Notes: generated by a model from the sequence alone, not told the origin. DNA of 64,000 nt from Cricetomys ansorgei (GCA_026225945.1 JAMJFZ010000320.1:15728001-15792000), one strand, 5' to 3'; shown: positions 48,050-60,726, counted from the stretch's first letter. Numbers and translations: made by a program.

Positions 48050-48425
48050 AATGATGGATGGATGGATGGATGGATGGATGGATGGATAGACAGAAGGATG
48101 GATGGACAGATGGATGGATGGATGGATGGATGGATGGATGAATGGACAGATGGATGGATGGATGGATGGACGGATGGATGGATGGACAGATGGATGGATG
48201 GATGAATGGACAGATGGATGGATGGATGGATGGACAGATGGATGGATGGATGGATGGATGGACAGATGGATGGATGGATGGATGGATGGATGGATGGACA
48301 GATGGATGGATGGATGGATGGATGGATGGATGGACAGATGGATGGATGGATGGATGGACGGATGGACAGATGGACAGATGGATGGATGGATGGATGGATG
48401 GATGGATGGATGGATGGACGGATGG
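48050..48425. repeat. (GGAT)n tetranucleotide array with higher-order pattern
   Basis: About 375 bp of GGAT units, broken at irregular intervals by GGACAGAT variants. All frames stay open on both strands, giving spurious Met-Asp-Gly-Trp and His-Pro-Ser-Ile repeats. Confidence 0.97.
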
Positions 48426-48695
48426 ACGAAAGGATTGATAGGTAGGTAAAAGCCTAGACCAGTGCTCTTTCATATCACTGTTGATTCTTCCGAGGTCAGG
48501 GATGGCATCTTAGTATCTTTCAGCAGCTCCGTTCATGAGGGGGACCCTGCAGGTGTCAATGTAGGCAGTGATCCGAGGAGAGGTGAGAATGAAAACTCGG
48601 TTCAGATTGATTTTGTCAACCTGGATCAGACTTAGGGAGTCTGATGCCAGGCGGTTCATTGTCAGCGTATTTAAAACACAGTACAGTTTGGGGAC

Positions 48696-48755
48696 GTTTC
48701 CAGGCAACAATAATTCCTATTCCAGGTTTCCAAGCAACAATCATTCCCATTCCAG
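48696..48755 (+). repeat. Two-copy 30-bp tandem repeat
   Basis: GTTTCCAGGCAACAATAATT (48696 on) and GTTTCCAAGCAACAATCATT (48726 on), each followed by CC(T/C)ATTCCAG, form two adjacent 30-bp units with three mismatches. Confidence 0.9.
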
Positions 48756-50095
48756 GTGCACACTAAAGCGTAAGGTGTGACTACCTAGAAATGCCTTTGC
48801 AAAGTACATGTGACCTGGGTGGGTTTTACAGCTAAAGAGCCTAAAATCTAGAGTGGTCTCTGACTGAGATAGCAGAGAGGTCAGCAGGCCATCAAGTACA
48901 TGTGACTCCTAAGGATAGGTTCTATTAACTGGGAGCCAGGGTGGGAGAGTCTGGGGGATTTGGGTGAGATCTGCCTCTGGGTGAGGTCTGCTGCCACAGA
49001 TAGCAAAAAGATCACCAGGTAACAGTATCCACTCCCAGCTTTCTGAGTGGGAAAACAGGTATTTTCTCTCCTCCGTTGAGGAGAGGACCCTGTGTTTAAC
49101 ATTCCTGGTTTCCCTAGTGATCTGTGGGCAAAAAGACCTTTGTGCTGCAATGCTTTCATGACTCAAAGTCTTCATTTACCCGCTTATGTCTCTAGCGAGA
49201 AACTCCCTGGGCTCCACTGATGCCAGGCGTGGGGTAGGGCTGAAGGTATAGCCAGGAGCAATGATGTTCCGCCCTGTGCAGTTTAATGGACACTCCACAG
49301 GTCAGTGTTGAATGGGTGTCTGAATGTTTCTGCAAAGACAGGAAACGCTGCAGGCTGTCAGTCTTCGAGGACTCCACAGTTTCAAACACACTGACTTATC
49401 ATGTGCACAATACACACTTACCAACTCATGAGTTGACTATCTCAGCAGAGAGAGAGACTATAAAAGGAAAAAAGCAACACCCCATCACAAAGAAAAAATA
49501 TAGTATTGACAAGATGGAAGATCAGCTACCAAACGCAAGACGAAGCATTGCATCTGGCTTATTTGTTAATTTATAGCACCTTTCAAACTTTGTTTGAAAG
49601 TGGCTTCGTGTTGACAAGGGAAGAGTCTTATACTGTAATTATGTTAGACAAGCTTATAATAATTATAATAATTATTAACTGAGTGCCAATAATACTTTAA
49701 GAACTCCGCTGAGCATAAAGATCATACTAGCGGTGTCTAACAGGTATTTAAAATTAAGCTCTTTTAAATTCAAAGGGCACAGATTCAGCATTTTCTGTTT
49801 TTTAATAAGCAAAGATTCTGACACATAATTACCCTCCTTTTTGTCCCCTGCTAGAAACTTCTGTTTACAAGAGAAACTTCCAACTAAAATGGTTTCAAGT
49901 CCACTGAGAATTAAAGTAATGCATTTTTTAACATATCTTGAATAATATATTCTATTTGTTTGAAAAATATGACATCTGTTTTGATCTATGGGCCATTACA
50001 GAGTGGAGGCTTTAGGAATCAACAGACAAGCAAGTTTTTCTGGGCAGAGGGATTGTACCTTAGGCATAGAAAAAGCGACATTTTGGCATACCCTA

Positions 50096-50112
50096 GGGCT
50101 CCCCCTAGTGGA
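50096..50112 (-). promoter_or_regulatory. CTCF-like motif, candidate
   Basis: The plus strand reads GGGCTCCCCCTAGTGGA, close to the reverse of the CTCF core (CCACNAGGGGGCGC) with one mismatch in the GGCGC part. It lies in otherwise repeat-poor DNA upstream of Plxnc1. Confidence 0.35.
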
Positions 50113-51017
50113 CAGAAAAGGTACACATAAAGAAAAACAATTGGTTACCCGAGGGCAGTTGGTCGGTATCCGAGGCTTACAAGGTTTCATCCCCCCTTAG
50201 CATCTGTTCCTGGGAGCTGGGAGTATGCTGTCGATTCATAAGGTTTGATTAGCACTCCTTTTCCTATCTGGCATCCGTAGTAATTAAGGTGTCTCCCCTG
50301 CAGGCTCTCAAATGCAGCATGAAATTACAGTGAGCTCCAGAACACAGTAGCAGGACGAGCGCTCTTTAGACCACCTCCCAGTTTCTGCAAAGACACTCCT
50401 CAAATGTCATTCTCATCTGGAACTATTTTGGTCCAAACTGATATGATGCCTTCATCCAAAACCTGAAAGGATTGGCTCTTTTTAGAGAATCTATTAATAT
50501 CTGTGTTCATGGTGGCCAAGTACTGGGAAAAAAAATGCTTTTGTATATTGTCCAAATCAGACTTCTGGGTGTTAGTCTTTGTCATTTTTTCTTTTTTTTT
50601 TTGACAAGTACCCCTTGCTTATCGTGTGTGGTGTCTGTGATTTCACTCCACAAACACTTGTTGATCACAGGCATGTTAAGGTGGGGTACTAGGTGGGGAT
50701 GTGGGGGGAGGAAACAGAAAAGAATGACAAACAGATCTTGGCTTCTGACAAGCTGATGCTCTACTTTGACATATCAACTTTGTGTCTCTCTTCTCCTATT
50801 GTTTTGAATATTGGTGGGCAGAGAACCATGGGAAAGCTTTCGCAGTCTTGTTCTTCTGGGAATACCATTTGTACTCATTCTCCAAACCAGATGCGACTCA
50901 AACCTGGGCGGTCCAAGGGCTAGAGACCTGGTATAGGTTACATGATTCAGACAAAGCCAATCCGAGCAGGTCCCAGGGACTGTCGGATGGATGGCGGGAG
51001 AAGAGTCTCTGACTGAG

Positions 51018-51130
51018 TGAATCATGGTGGCCTATAATCTCAGCACTCACTCCTGGCTGAGGCAGAACACTCCCAAGCTCAAGGCAAGCTTGAGCTTACT
51101 CTACGTGGGGAGACAATAACTCAAAAGCAG
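51018..51130 (+). repeat. B1-family SINE, diverged
   Basis: ATGGTGGCCTATAATCTCAG, CACTCACTCCTGGCTGAGG and AGCTTGAGCTTACTCTACGT follow a degraded B1/pB1 layout. Confidence 0.6.
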
Positions 51131-51267
51131 AAATTCTTTTGCGAGGGGAGAGGAACTTAGTTGTGGTTTCCTGGCACTGTCAGCAACATTATTCTCTGCC
51201 GGAGAGAAACACCTAAGAGTAAAGCAGATGGCAAAGACACCAAAGCTCAAAGAAAGTAGAATTGAGG

Positions 51268-51435
51268 GCCGGCAGGATGGTTCAGTGGTCAAAGTGCTGG
51301 CCCAGAAAGCCAGTGTCCAAACCCAGATAAAGGTGGAGGGGAGAACTGGCTCCTGAGGGCTGTCCCCTGACCTCTGACCTCTGACCTCTGTCCTCTGATA
51401 TGCACGCACACACACACACACACACACACACATTT
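51268..51435 (+). repeat. B3 SINE with internal 7-bp tandem and CA tail
   Basis: GGGCCGGCAGGATGGTTCAG and GAGAACTGGCTCCTGAGGGC are B3-like. The element ends with CTGACCTCTGACCTCTGACC units and a (CA) run. Confidence 0.75.
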
Positions 51436-51989
51436 TCACTTACACATCTATTAATCATACTAATAATAAGGTTTTAAAAATTAACTAGAAGTGAGACAGA
51501 GGGCTATATCCCCTCCATGTTCATGCATGTACATACAGAGAGAGAGAGGGAGAGAGAGACAGAGAGAGCCATTGAAGTCCACCAGTGCTGAGCCGTTAGT
51601 CCTGGTCCTGCAGTTTAAGCCGCTGACTTTTTGTTAGCACTCTTCTTGTTGCTGCTGTACCCTCCCTATCCAACATCACCAGTGCCCACAGGCATCTACT
51701 GTCACCACCTGGGATGCCCTAAGGCCTCTACTCCAGAGTTACCCTGACTAGATCTATATCTGAATGCCCACTGGCCATCTCCCTTAATCATCCCACGTGT
51801 ATTTCAAATACATTTTCTCGCACCCCGTTTTTCCCCCTGTAAATTCCTGGGCTCCCTAGATTACACCACATCGTGCGCAGACTCTCACTGAAGGTGGAAG
51901 TCACGTCAGACACTTCCCTCTGTCCTGGTGACTAATCACCAGCACGGTCCCGACGTGTCTGCTTTCCCACATCCCAGTTCTCTTTTGTT

Positions 51990-52110
51990 GTTTGTTTATT
52001 TTGAGGTGTGATCTTGTGGTGTAGCCCAGGCTGGTCGTAAACTCATGTCAGTCTTTCCCCGGACTCCTGAGTACTGCTAGAATGGCAGTCATATGCCACC
52101 GTGCCTGGCT
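51990..52110 (-). repeat. B1 SINE, diverged
   Basis: Reversed B1: GTAGCCCAGGCTGGTCGTAA, AGTCATATGCCACCGTGCCT and a GGC end. Confidence 0.8.
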
Positions 52111-54955
52111 TTCATCTATTTCAGCATGCCTACATCTTAAACAAGTCTCTCCTCTGTTCTTTAGGAGATTGTTCTAGGTGGGACTGGTTGGGACGCTGGC
52201 CCTGAGTTCATTACCCAGGGCATTTATATGGCGTTTTGTCGCCTTTTAAAATGGAAACTTCACCAGATAACTTCCTGTTGCACTTCCTGCTGAAGACCCT
52301 TCAACCATTTTTTAATTATTTCCTCATCTTTTATGTCAGGACTCCACCCTGCACGGCCACACTCTCCTCACCCAGACAAGGCCACTAGCAACGGATGGTG
52401 AGAAGTCTTGAGGTTCTGTCTGGTCAGGCTCTCCTCAGCATGCCCAAGGGTAGAGACGATAGTGTGATAGCAACACACACTGTGCAGCCTACTTGCTGGG
52501 AAGCTCTGACTTAGAGGCCAGAGGCGACACTTAGCTGGGTACACCAGGCTGCCTGTCTTTATCCCTTCATATGCTCCTGCACTGGGGCTTGGACCCCAGC
52601 TAGCTGCAGAGAAGCCATGTGGATGGCCAAACCCTGAGGGATCTATCAGCCCAGGGTGATATGTTCTGTCTAAGGACAGATGCCGGGCATCTGTGGGAAA
52701 TCACAAGGAAAAGATATTAAAACAACTGGGTGGACAGGAAAAGCAAGCATACTTTAATCAGACATATGATATTCAGGGTATTTGCTTGAGTCAGAGGGAA
52801 GGACCCCCTAACCCCCCCACCAACAAACACACACCCTGTCTTTACATTAAAGGAGAAATTCAGAAAAAGACGGAAGTTTCTCAAATATATTCTCCCGGGG
52901 ATGTCCAAGATGACTGGAGAGGTTGAAGGGAAGAAAGAGTTGGATTCTAGAGGGTGGCAGCGTGGGCTAGCCAACCAGTAAGTCTCAGGGGTGTCGGTTG
53001 TGATCCCATTGGTGCTCACTGAGGAGCCCTGTGAATCAGTTTATGGAAGCAGTTTCAGTGGACTTTTAGCCATAAGGGAGGAAAAGTCTATGCTCATAGC
53101 ACAGGCAAGCAATGGTTAACTTTTCTTTCCCTGAACGCAGGGAGTCCAGTTGCCAGTACTGGTTGCTATTCACTGTTACTCTCCAAGAGCCCCCCGGCTC
53201 TTATTACCTCTCTGCTGTCAGAAGACAGTTGCTACAGCTGCAAGCATCATGTGAATTTTTGAGACAAGAAAGGAAAGGCTAACTTTCTCCTAGCAAGATG
53301 CTGTCATTTTATGTCTGAGGAAGTCTCCATGCAGACTTCCCCTTATATCTCGCCAACCAGAGCACGGTCATGTGCCCACCTGACGTCACGAACTGGCGAA
53401 ACGGAGAAATGGAACGACCACCGTTAGCTCATGAGCCTGGGGACAGGGAGGACACCCTGCCTTCCTTGGCATCAGATTAGATACAAAGTTAGGGCTCTCT
53501 AAATAGGGAAGAGGAGAGAGGGGAAGAAATGAGCGTCGAGACCCGAAGAGCTCCATAGGCTGCTTCTGTATGGACAGACGCGAGGCTCTCTGGACTGGAA
53601 GATGGCCACCTTCCTCTTCCCATTGGATTATATTGTGTTCATCTCATGTCTAGCATGACGCCTATCTCATACATAGTAAGTGCTTGTAGAATAGGTGTGG
53701 CAGAAACAAATGCAAAATGAAAAAAACCAACCAACCAAACAAACAAACAAAAAAAGCGGAGCATGTTTGCCCTGGCGTCTTCGAGCGTGAAGGCCCGCTG
53801 AATATGCACAGAAGACAGCTGTTCCGCTCAGCCCGTCTACTTAAGGAGGATCTGTTGTTTGCCGAGCGCTGGTTCGTGGAGGTTTGCTTGCACACTAACA
53901 CTACAAAACAGCCTCTGATGAGTGTGTCATTAGAGCTGCAGGAGCACAGGGGCAGGGAGGAGGACGTCGGACCGGGATGGAATGGTAATTAAAAGCCACA
54001 GGTATTCTAAATCTTAATCAACACTACAGCCTCCACCCAGCTCCAACTTCTCAGCAACAGAGGAAAGCGATCGGATTTGAATGTCGTTTCCTCCGGCTGT
54101 CCGGCCTGTTTGTCAGTGCACCTGTGACCCAGTAGTAAAAGATCCACGTGGTAAACAGCCAGGGAGACACTGCAGAGGAAAGGGGACCTTGATAATTCTT
54201 TGCTGAGACCGTCGGCTCTTGAATCACTCAAAGCTGAAGCTGTGTTAACCAGGCATTAGAAGATCACATGATTATTTCACAGTTGGGCTGCGTTTGAGAT
54301 CTTTGTTAAGGTGGTATTAGAAAAGAGGTAACAAAGGCTGCACAAAAGGCATGGTGAAATGCACTAAATGGGTCATTTTTAGGTCTGCATGGAAGATCTG
54401 ATTTTGCAGTGGGACCATCCCAAGGTTCTCTTAAAGCAAAGGGGACAACACTGAATGTCTTCTAAGAGGTCCTTAACAGTTAGGGGAGTGTGGGCCCCTC
54501 TGCCAGAGTCTGGTAACATCTCCAGGGTGCCATGTCTCATCAGTCCAATTTAAATGTCAAATTCTAGATTCACCAAGAAACCGGGTATCAACAAGAAAGG
54601 TGAAGGACAGTCGAGGAAGACTCCCAAAGATGACCTCTGACGTCCACATATACACGCGAGAGCTGACTGCACACCCATCCCCATAAACACACGTGTGTGT
54701 GTGCGAGTGGACATACACATATGACATGCCAACAGTTGTGCTTCTACAGCAACTGTAAATAACAAGATCTAGCAGCGCAGCTGATTCTTAGTGCTGACCC
54801 AAGGTAGTACTAAGTATCCTCTGAAATCTGCGACAGCACACATGAGATCTGCGGAGATTTATTCTGGTAATGAAGTCACAGGTGCTGTTGTCCCTGAGCC
54901 AATTTGTTGCCTACATTTGTAATTGCAGGAAATGCTAAGTTTCAGTTAGTGGTTA

Positions 54956-55505
54956 CTGTATTAGTTGAGGTTCTTTATAGGAACAGAATCAATGGGATAG
55001 ACACACACACACACACACACAAATTTACTAAGTCAGCTTTAAAATACTCACAACAGAATCACACCCGACAGCTGAGATCCAGTAGTTTCATGGTCCCGGA
55101 GGCCAGGTGGCTCAACATAGGGTAGGAGCCCAACAACCATTAGTTGTCAGCCCACAAGGCTGGGGCCTCAGAAGTCCTAATCTGGCACCAGAAGATTGGA
55201 AGCTCCTGGAGAGCTTGGTCCTTGGTCCACAATGGAGATGCTGGGTCTGCAACCGTCAAAGGATTCAGCATCAGTAGCAGCCACAGGGCAAATGAACTCA
55301 GAGGAAGAGGGGAAGGCCAAGAAGCAAAAGGCAGGATGGCCCTCCTTTTGCCATGCTTTTTTCACGTGGGATGCTGCTGGAAGGTGTGGCCCACAATTAT
55401 GTGGGTCTTTCTGCACTTATCAAGGCCATTGGGACGCTTCTTCAGGTGAGGTTCCCTACTTAAGTGATTCTAATTTGTGACAAGTTGACGTTAAACCCGA
55501 CTGTT
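54956..55505. repeat. Unclassified rodent interspersed repeat
   Basis: Starts TATTAGTTGAGGTTCTTTAT, contains a (CA) run, then GAAGGTGTGGCCCACAATTA, and ends GTGACAAGTTGACGTTAAAC. The layout resembles rodent RMER/LTR-type repeats, but I cannot name the family. Confidence 0.45.
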
Positions 55506-55711
55506 ATAGAAAATAAAGATGTCACTTTTTTTCTTATACGATCAGAGTTCACAGTGCCAGCCTAGCTACTGCTGTTCCAAAGTCCTGCCACCACATGGTG
55601 TCCATATGGAGTTCTAAGGCCAGTCTGTGACTGCTGCCATCGGCAGCTCAGGATCTGCCCTACTTGAATAATCACGTGACAACTTATATTCTCCTTACAA
55701 AGCGTGTTACC

Positions 55712-56175
55712 TAGGGCACGGTGGGTACGAAGCTGTAACCCCAGCTCTTTGGAGGTAGAGGCAGGAGAAGTTCACGGTTATCCTTGGCTACTAAACAAAT
55801 TGGAGGCTAGCTCAGGCTACATGAGACTCCAGCTCAATAAACCAAAACAAACAAAACCATGCTGAGCTAGACCTGGTGGCACACAAATGTAATTCCACTG
55901 GAGAAGCTGAGGCAGGAAGACGGGTTCAAAGCCAGCGTGGGCTCCATAGAGAGACTCTGTCTCCAGGGAAGAGACAATTGTTGCAGAACTTGGTGTCTCA
56001 GGACTAAAATCCCAGCCACTTAGGAAGCTAAGGTAGAAGAATCCGGAGAGCTTAAGGGCTGCCTAGGCAACTTGATGAGATCTTGTCTCCAAACAAAACG
56101 TTTAAAAAGGGCTAGGGGCACAGCTTAATGGTAGAGCACTCGTCTATCATATTCGAGGCTCGGGAGACAGGTGCA
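55712..56175 (+). repeat. Cluster of three B1-family copies and an ID head
   Basis: Three head-to-tail B1-like units (about 55715-55850, 55870-55975, 55988-56098) are followed by an ID-like head with GGGGCACAGCTTAATGGTAG and AGCACTCGTCTATCAT. The last B1 plus ID resembles the B1-ID fusion layout of B4 SINEs. Confidence 0.75.
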
Positions 56176-56789
56176 ACCACAGGAAGATGAAGGCAACGCA
56201 CTGTGTAGTGCTGCCTGGAAAAGAGCCACTCCCAGGGGCTAGCCTTGGACGATGCTTCTGTAACACTGGCATTTTGTGTTTGTTAGACCCTTCGCCATCC
56301 CTGTGGCGTTCCTGCCTCCTTGGACATGACTTCAGAGAAAAGAAATGATTTAGGAAGAGGGAAATTTGCCTGGAGAGGCTGCCTGCTTACTGCACGAAAT
56401 CACTCCCTGCCAACGAGGAAAATGCTGTTCCATTAAAATTCAAATAAGGAACTCCTGTGAGTTTTCCATCTTTAAAAAAAAAAAAGAATCCAATACAGAG
56501 CTGTAATCTTAACTGATGAGACCAGTTGCTTAGAGCAGTGGCATGCAGATCCACTTTCCTGTTTATTTTAGGACCAATCTGAATAAAAACGAGGAGTGAG
56601 GGGCAAGAGCCCTAGCTCTTTTGGGAAAGGCAGATCACTGTTGTATTGTGACAAGAATTCAGTTCCTTCTCAACAGAAAAATAAGCATACCAGGCATGGA
56701 TTCCCCTCAGCAGTTACTACTCTGATTACTAGGGCTGTCTTAAAAGATTAGGTTCTGTGTCTGTGATTTTTAAAGATTAAAAACCTAGG

Positions 56790-56990
56790 GCAGGAGAGAT
56801 GGCTTGAGGAAGAGCCGGTATTCTTGCAGAGGACTTAAGTTCAGTTCTCATCATACAACTGCCTGTAACTCTAGCTCCAGGGGGGATCCAGTGCCCTCTT
56901 CTGGCCTCTGCCGGAACTACACTCACATGCACATACCTACATAGACATAAATATGTATATATAATTTAAAATTTTCAAAAAGCATTAAAA
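56790..56990 (+). repeat. B2 SINE
   Basis: GGCAGGAGAGATGGCTTGAG, CTGTAACTCTAGCTCCAGGG, TGCCCTCTTCTGGCCTCTGC and an A/T-rich tail. Confidence 0.9.
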
Positions 56991-57089
56991 ACCTATTTGA
57001 CAATAGAAAAAAAAACCTACACTAAATCAATAGGTAATTAAGAATAAATCAAGTACTTGGGGGGAAAAATCTCAGACAACTCAGATTTA

Positions 57090-57220
57090 TGAGACCAGCA
57101 AGAGAAGGAGGAAGGGAATGGAGAGGAGAGGACCAGAAAAGAAGAACGGCATATACGCATGAAAATGCTATAATGAAACCTAGCACTTTGTATGCTGACT
57201 TGTAAAAAAGTGAACTACGG
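57090..57220 (+). repeat. Possible L1 3' fragment
   Basis: GAGGAGAGGACCAGAAAAG, CATGAAAATGCTATAATGAA and ACTTTGTATGCTGACTT resemble the last part of rodent L1 3' regions. Confidence 0.4.
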
Positions 57221-59023
57221 CTAAAAACATGCCTTCTAAGTCATTATCTGCTTGTATTTTTCCCAGTAAGCACTGGTTTACTTGACTGTTGATCATATTT
57301 TTCCCAGTATATATTTGAATTCCGATTGTACAGGAACATAACCTATCCTATCCCGGCTACCTGTATAGGTTTTTGTTTGTTTTACTTGACTTTGAATTTG
57401 TGGAACTTATGTCTTGGCGTGGTCTCCAGACTCATGCTGAGCACTTAGTAGGTTCTCTAACAACATTTGCCGAGTAGGATTCAAAGAGGCTTTGCTGGCC
57501 GGGGATCCAGCAGATGACTTTTTCTTCTACATGGGCTAGCCAGCCATTAGATGCTGCCCCACCACTGACACGATCAGTGGAAAAGAAAAGAAGCTGGAAG
57601 CTGTGCACATAGTCACAGAAGGGAGTCATTCTAGCAGGAAGGATGCATACGGAGGGTGAGGTGGTCAGAAGCTAACAAAACCTGGCCTATCAGAAGGCTC
57701 AGCATGCCCAGGATGCTGTCCATGTAGCCTCCGTCAGACCAACCTTGATTGCATGGTGGCTTGTATAGTTTCTTCCTTGTGCCTTGGAGACCCAGACATT
57801 GCCTTTACCTAGAGAAGTTGAGTGGAGTCAATGAATTAGCACAAACTCAGCCAAGTACTGGGCACATGGGAAGTGTGAGTTATTACCTGTGTCGGGCATG
57901 ATGCTCAGCGCTTCCCTTACTTTGCTAGTCGAAATGACAAAGGAGTGGAGATGAAGAGAAGCCACGGGAGCTTATGTCCTGATTTTCAGTTCAGTCTTCT
58001 CATCCCTCTCTTGCTGCGCTCAGCTGAAGCATCCTGCGTAGACCTTTCCCCACTCAGAGTCTAAAGCAGCTTTCCTTTCTCAGTCGACTCTCCATATGAC
58101 AGCCTTTCCCCATACAACATTCCATAGTGTGTAGACTTGCTCAAAGAACTGTTCGCCAGGCTAGCTACTGAGAGTCTCTACCACTGTCTGCTCACCCCAG
58201 GAAGGAATTGATTGTGTTCACCGATCAGCCACAAGTCCTGGCAGAGGGCTTGGCTCACAATACGTGCTCAGCGAAGGAATCCATACTTGTTGCACATAAA
58301 TGGAGTAAACAAGTTTATCAGGCTCCTGTTATAAATAGAGTTACCCTCCAGCCAACATGGCATCTTCTTGGTCTACAACATATGCCTTCTAGAAGCCATC
58401 AGCACTGGGCAAAGTGGCTCTACTCCCAACAGACCATGTTTTAACTGTTTGCTCTTGGGTAGCTTACCTCCAGAGGAGCCTAGAGCAGCAACCCTCCCCC
58501 ATTCCCTGTACTTCCTCATTCTCACCAGGCTCACAAAGAGAGAGGAGTAGATAGGGGATCCAGCTACTGGGGTCTCAATGAAGGGGGGCAACAGGGACGA
58601 AGGAGAGAATTTCAGAGCCCACTATGCATTCAATAAGAAATGCTTCTTTTTTGTGTATGTTTTTTGAAGTGACAGGGAGTACATGTTTAAATTTCAATAT
58701 CTGGGGATGATCAACTCCAAGATTTCCAAAGAGGATTTAGACAGCCATGGTGAGAGGGATGGCCTGTACGCATCCAAGTTCAAGGTTCTATGTGGTAGAA
58801 AGGAAAGACTGGAGATCAGATGTCCTGGAATGAGTGCGAACAGAGGCAGAAGAACAGAGGGCAGAAGATAGGCAGAGAGGAAGTCGGTTTGGGCTCTGGA
58901 AGGAAAATCCAATTCTCTCACAATAGGAGCAAGCTGGCAACCAGAGGCACGCCCCTTCTGCAAGCTGAGCCATGTAGTGATGTCACGCCATGAAGGAATA
59001 CAAGGCAGGTGTTCAGGCGGGCT

Positions 59024-59399
59024 TAGTCGGGATTTCTATTGCTGTGATCGAACACCACGGCCAAAGGAAGGAGAGGGAGGAGCTTACCGCTTACAGCTCT
59101 CGGGTCACACTCTATCACCTAGGAAAGTCAAAGTAGGCACTGAAGATAGGGCCTGGAGGCAGGACCTGAAGCAGAGGCCACGGAGGAGCGCTGCTTCCTG
59201 CCTTGCTCAGTTTGCTTTCTCCTACAGCCCAGGACCACCTGCCCAGGGGTGGCACCACCCACAGTGGGAATGATCTTCCCACATCAATCATTAAACAAAA
59301 AAATGTCCCAGGCCAAACTTATGGAGACAGTTTCTTGAGAGTCCCTCTTCTCTGGTGATTCTAGCTTGTGTCAAGTTGACAAAAAAACTAACCAGGACA
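59024..59399 (-). mobile_element. MaLR-like LTR (MTE/ORR1-type), minus orientation
   Basis: GGATTTCTATTGCTGTGATC, CTGAAGCAGAGGCCACGGAG, GGTGGCACCACCCACAGTGG, then TAGCTTGTGTCAAGTTGAC and AACTAACCAGGACA. It is collinear with 32405-32812 and the best preserved of the three copies. Confidence 0.7.
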
Positions 59400-60186
59400 G
59401 GTGGGTTACCATCCAGAACTCTTTCACATAAGCTTTTATGCTATGCTTAAAACTCAGAACTCGGGCAAGGCCTCGCATCTTACTAATCTTTAGAATAGTA
59501 GATACTCTGCCTTGCAAACCTTGCAGAGGCCATGAAGCCCTTTTTCTAGCAGAAGACTTCCCCATAGATTAAGAAAGAGATAAGTGGACGGGAACCAGAA
59601 CTCAGCTATGGCCAGCCTGAATTGTACCTCCGGAGCCTCCTCCCCCACCCCAAGATACTGTGCTTACAGCCGTTTCGAAATCATTATTACCAACTGAATC
59701 AGAATATGACACATTACAGCCAGCTGGAGAAAACCGTCATAGAAAACACACAAGCTGACTGTATTTACATTAAACGATGGCTCTTCAGATACAATTTCAA
59801 CTAGCTCTCAACTCACACAACTGTGCTGGGTGGCCCTGTCATTACTCCACACTGTAATGTACTTCAGTGGCATCCACACCTACAACCTGCCATGAAGACA
59901 AAGACATGGGCTTTGGAATTCCTTTCAGGCCGTGTCTCTTGTTACAAGCATTGGGAAGAGGTTAGGACTTTCCAGGGCTGGTTCACGCAGTTGCATTCTG
60001 ATACTTCTGCCCACATGTGTCCACCCTAGTACAGTGTTCTTAATGGCAGCTGAGAAGCTTGGTCCAAATGCAGAATCTTCTGCCTCGCCCAATCTTCTCA
60101 AGCTCTCTAGGTCTGGGGCCAGATTCCTACACCTACTTCAGACAGTATAGTACTGGTAAGAGTTTCAGTTTGAAAATGCTTTCCTT

Positions 60187-60330
60187 AGCTAGATGGTGGT
60201 GGCTCACGCCTTTAATCCCAGCACTCAGAAGGCAGAGGCAGGAGGATCTCTCGGTGAGTTCAAGGCCAACCTGGTCTACAGAGTGAGTTTCAGGACAGCC
60301 AGAGTTACAACAGAGAATGCTTGCCTTTGG
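60187..60330 (+). repeat. B1 SINE, near consensus
   Basis: CACGCCTTTAATCCCAGCAC, GGAGGATCTCTCGGTGAGTT, CCAACCTGGTCTACAGAGTG and ACAGCCAGAGTTACAACAG are all close to the B1 consensus. Confidence 0.93.
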
Positions 60331-60412
60331 GAGGAAAATTGAGTTTTTAAGAAGTTCAAAATAGTCTAATCAGAGCTACAAAAAGTTTACCTTCCTTTCT
60401 CCTATCTTTACA

Positions 60413-60440
60413 GACACACACACACACACACACACACACC
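60413..60440. repeat. (CA)n microsatellite
   Basis: CA run of about 14 units. Confidence 0.95.
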
Positions 60441-60687
60441 TGTAAAATCATGATCCTTAATGCACTTTTCTTGCTATAGCCAATTTGTGATATACAGAGT
60501 GAGCAAAATGCAATTAACAGAAACAAACATCTGTTTGCCGGACGTAAATATAAAACTTTTATGTTTTAAAGAAAACATTATCAGCATCTTGGAGTATTTA
60601 TGTGTATTTGTTATTTGTATATCTCACGAGGGTTCTATAGTAGCCATATCCTGGGTGCTTAACTGGAGTTAGCTTGTGAGACCAAGG

Positions 60688-60689
<2 letters not shown>

Positions 60690-60726
<37 letters not shown>

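Noticed and set aside
48012..48473. Long frames with Met-Asp-Gly-Trp or His-Pro-Ser-Ile repeats
   Set aside because: They are translations of the GGAT array, which has no stop codon in any frame.
48696..48755. Possible start of a CRISPR-like array
   Set aside because: Only two adjacent 30-bp units without spacers, in a mammalian genome; it is a simple tandem duplication.
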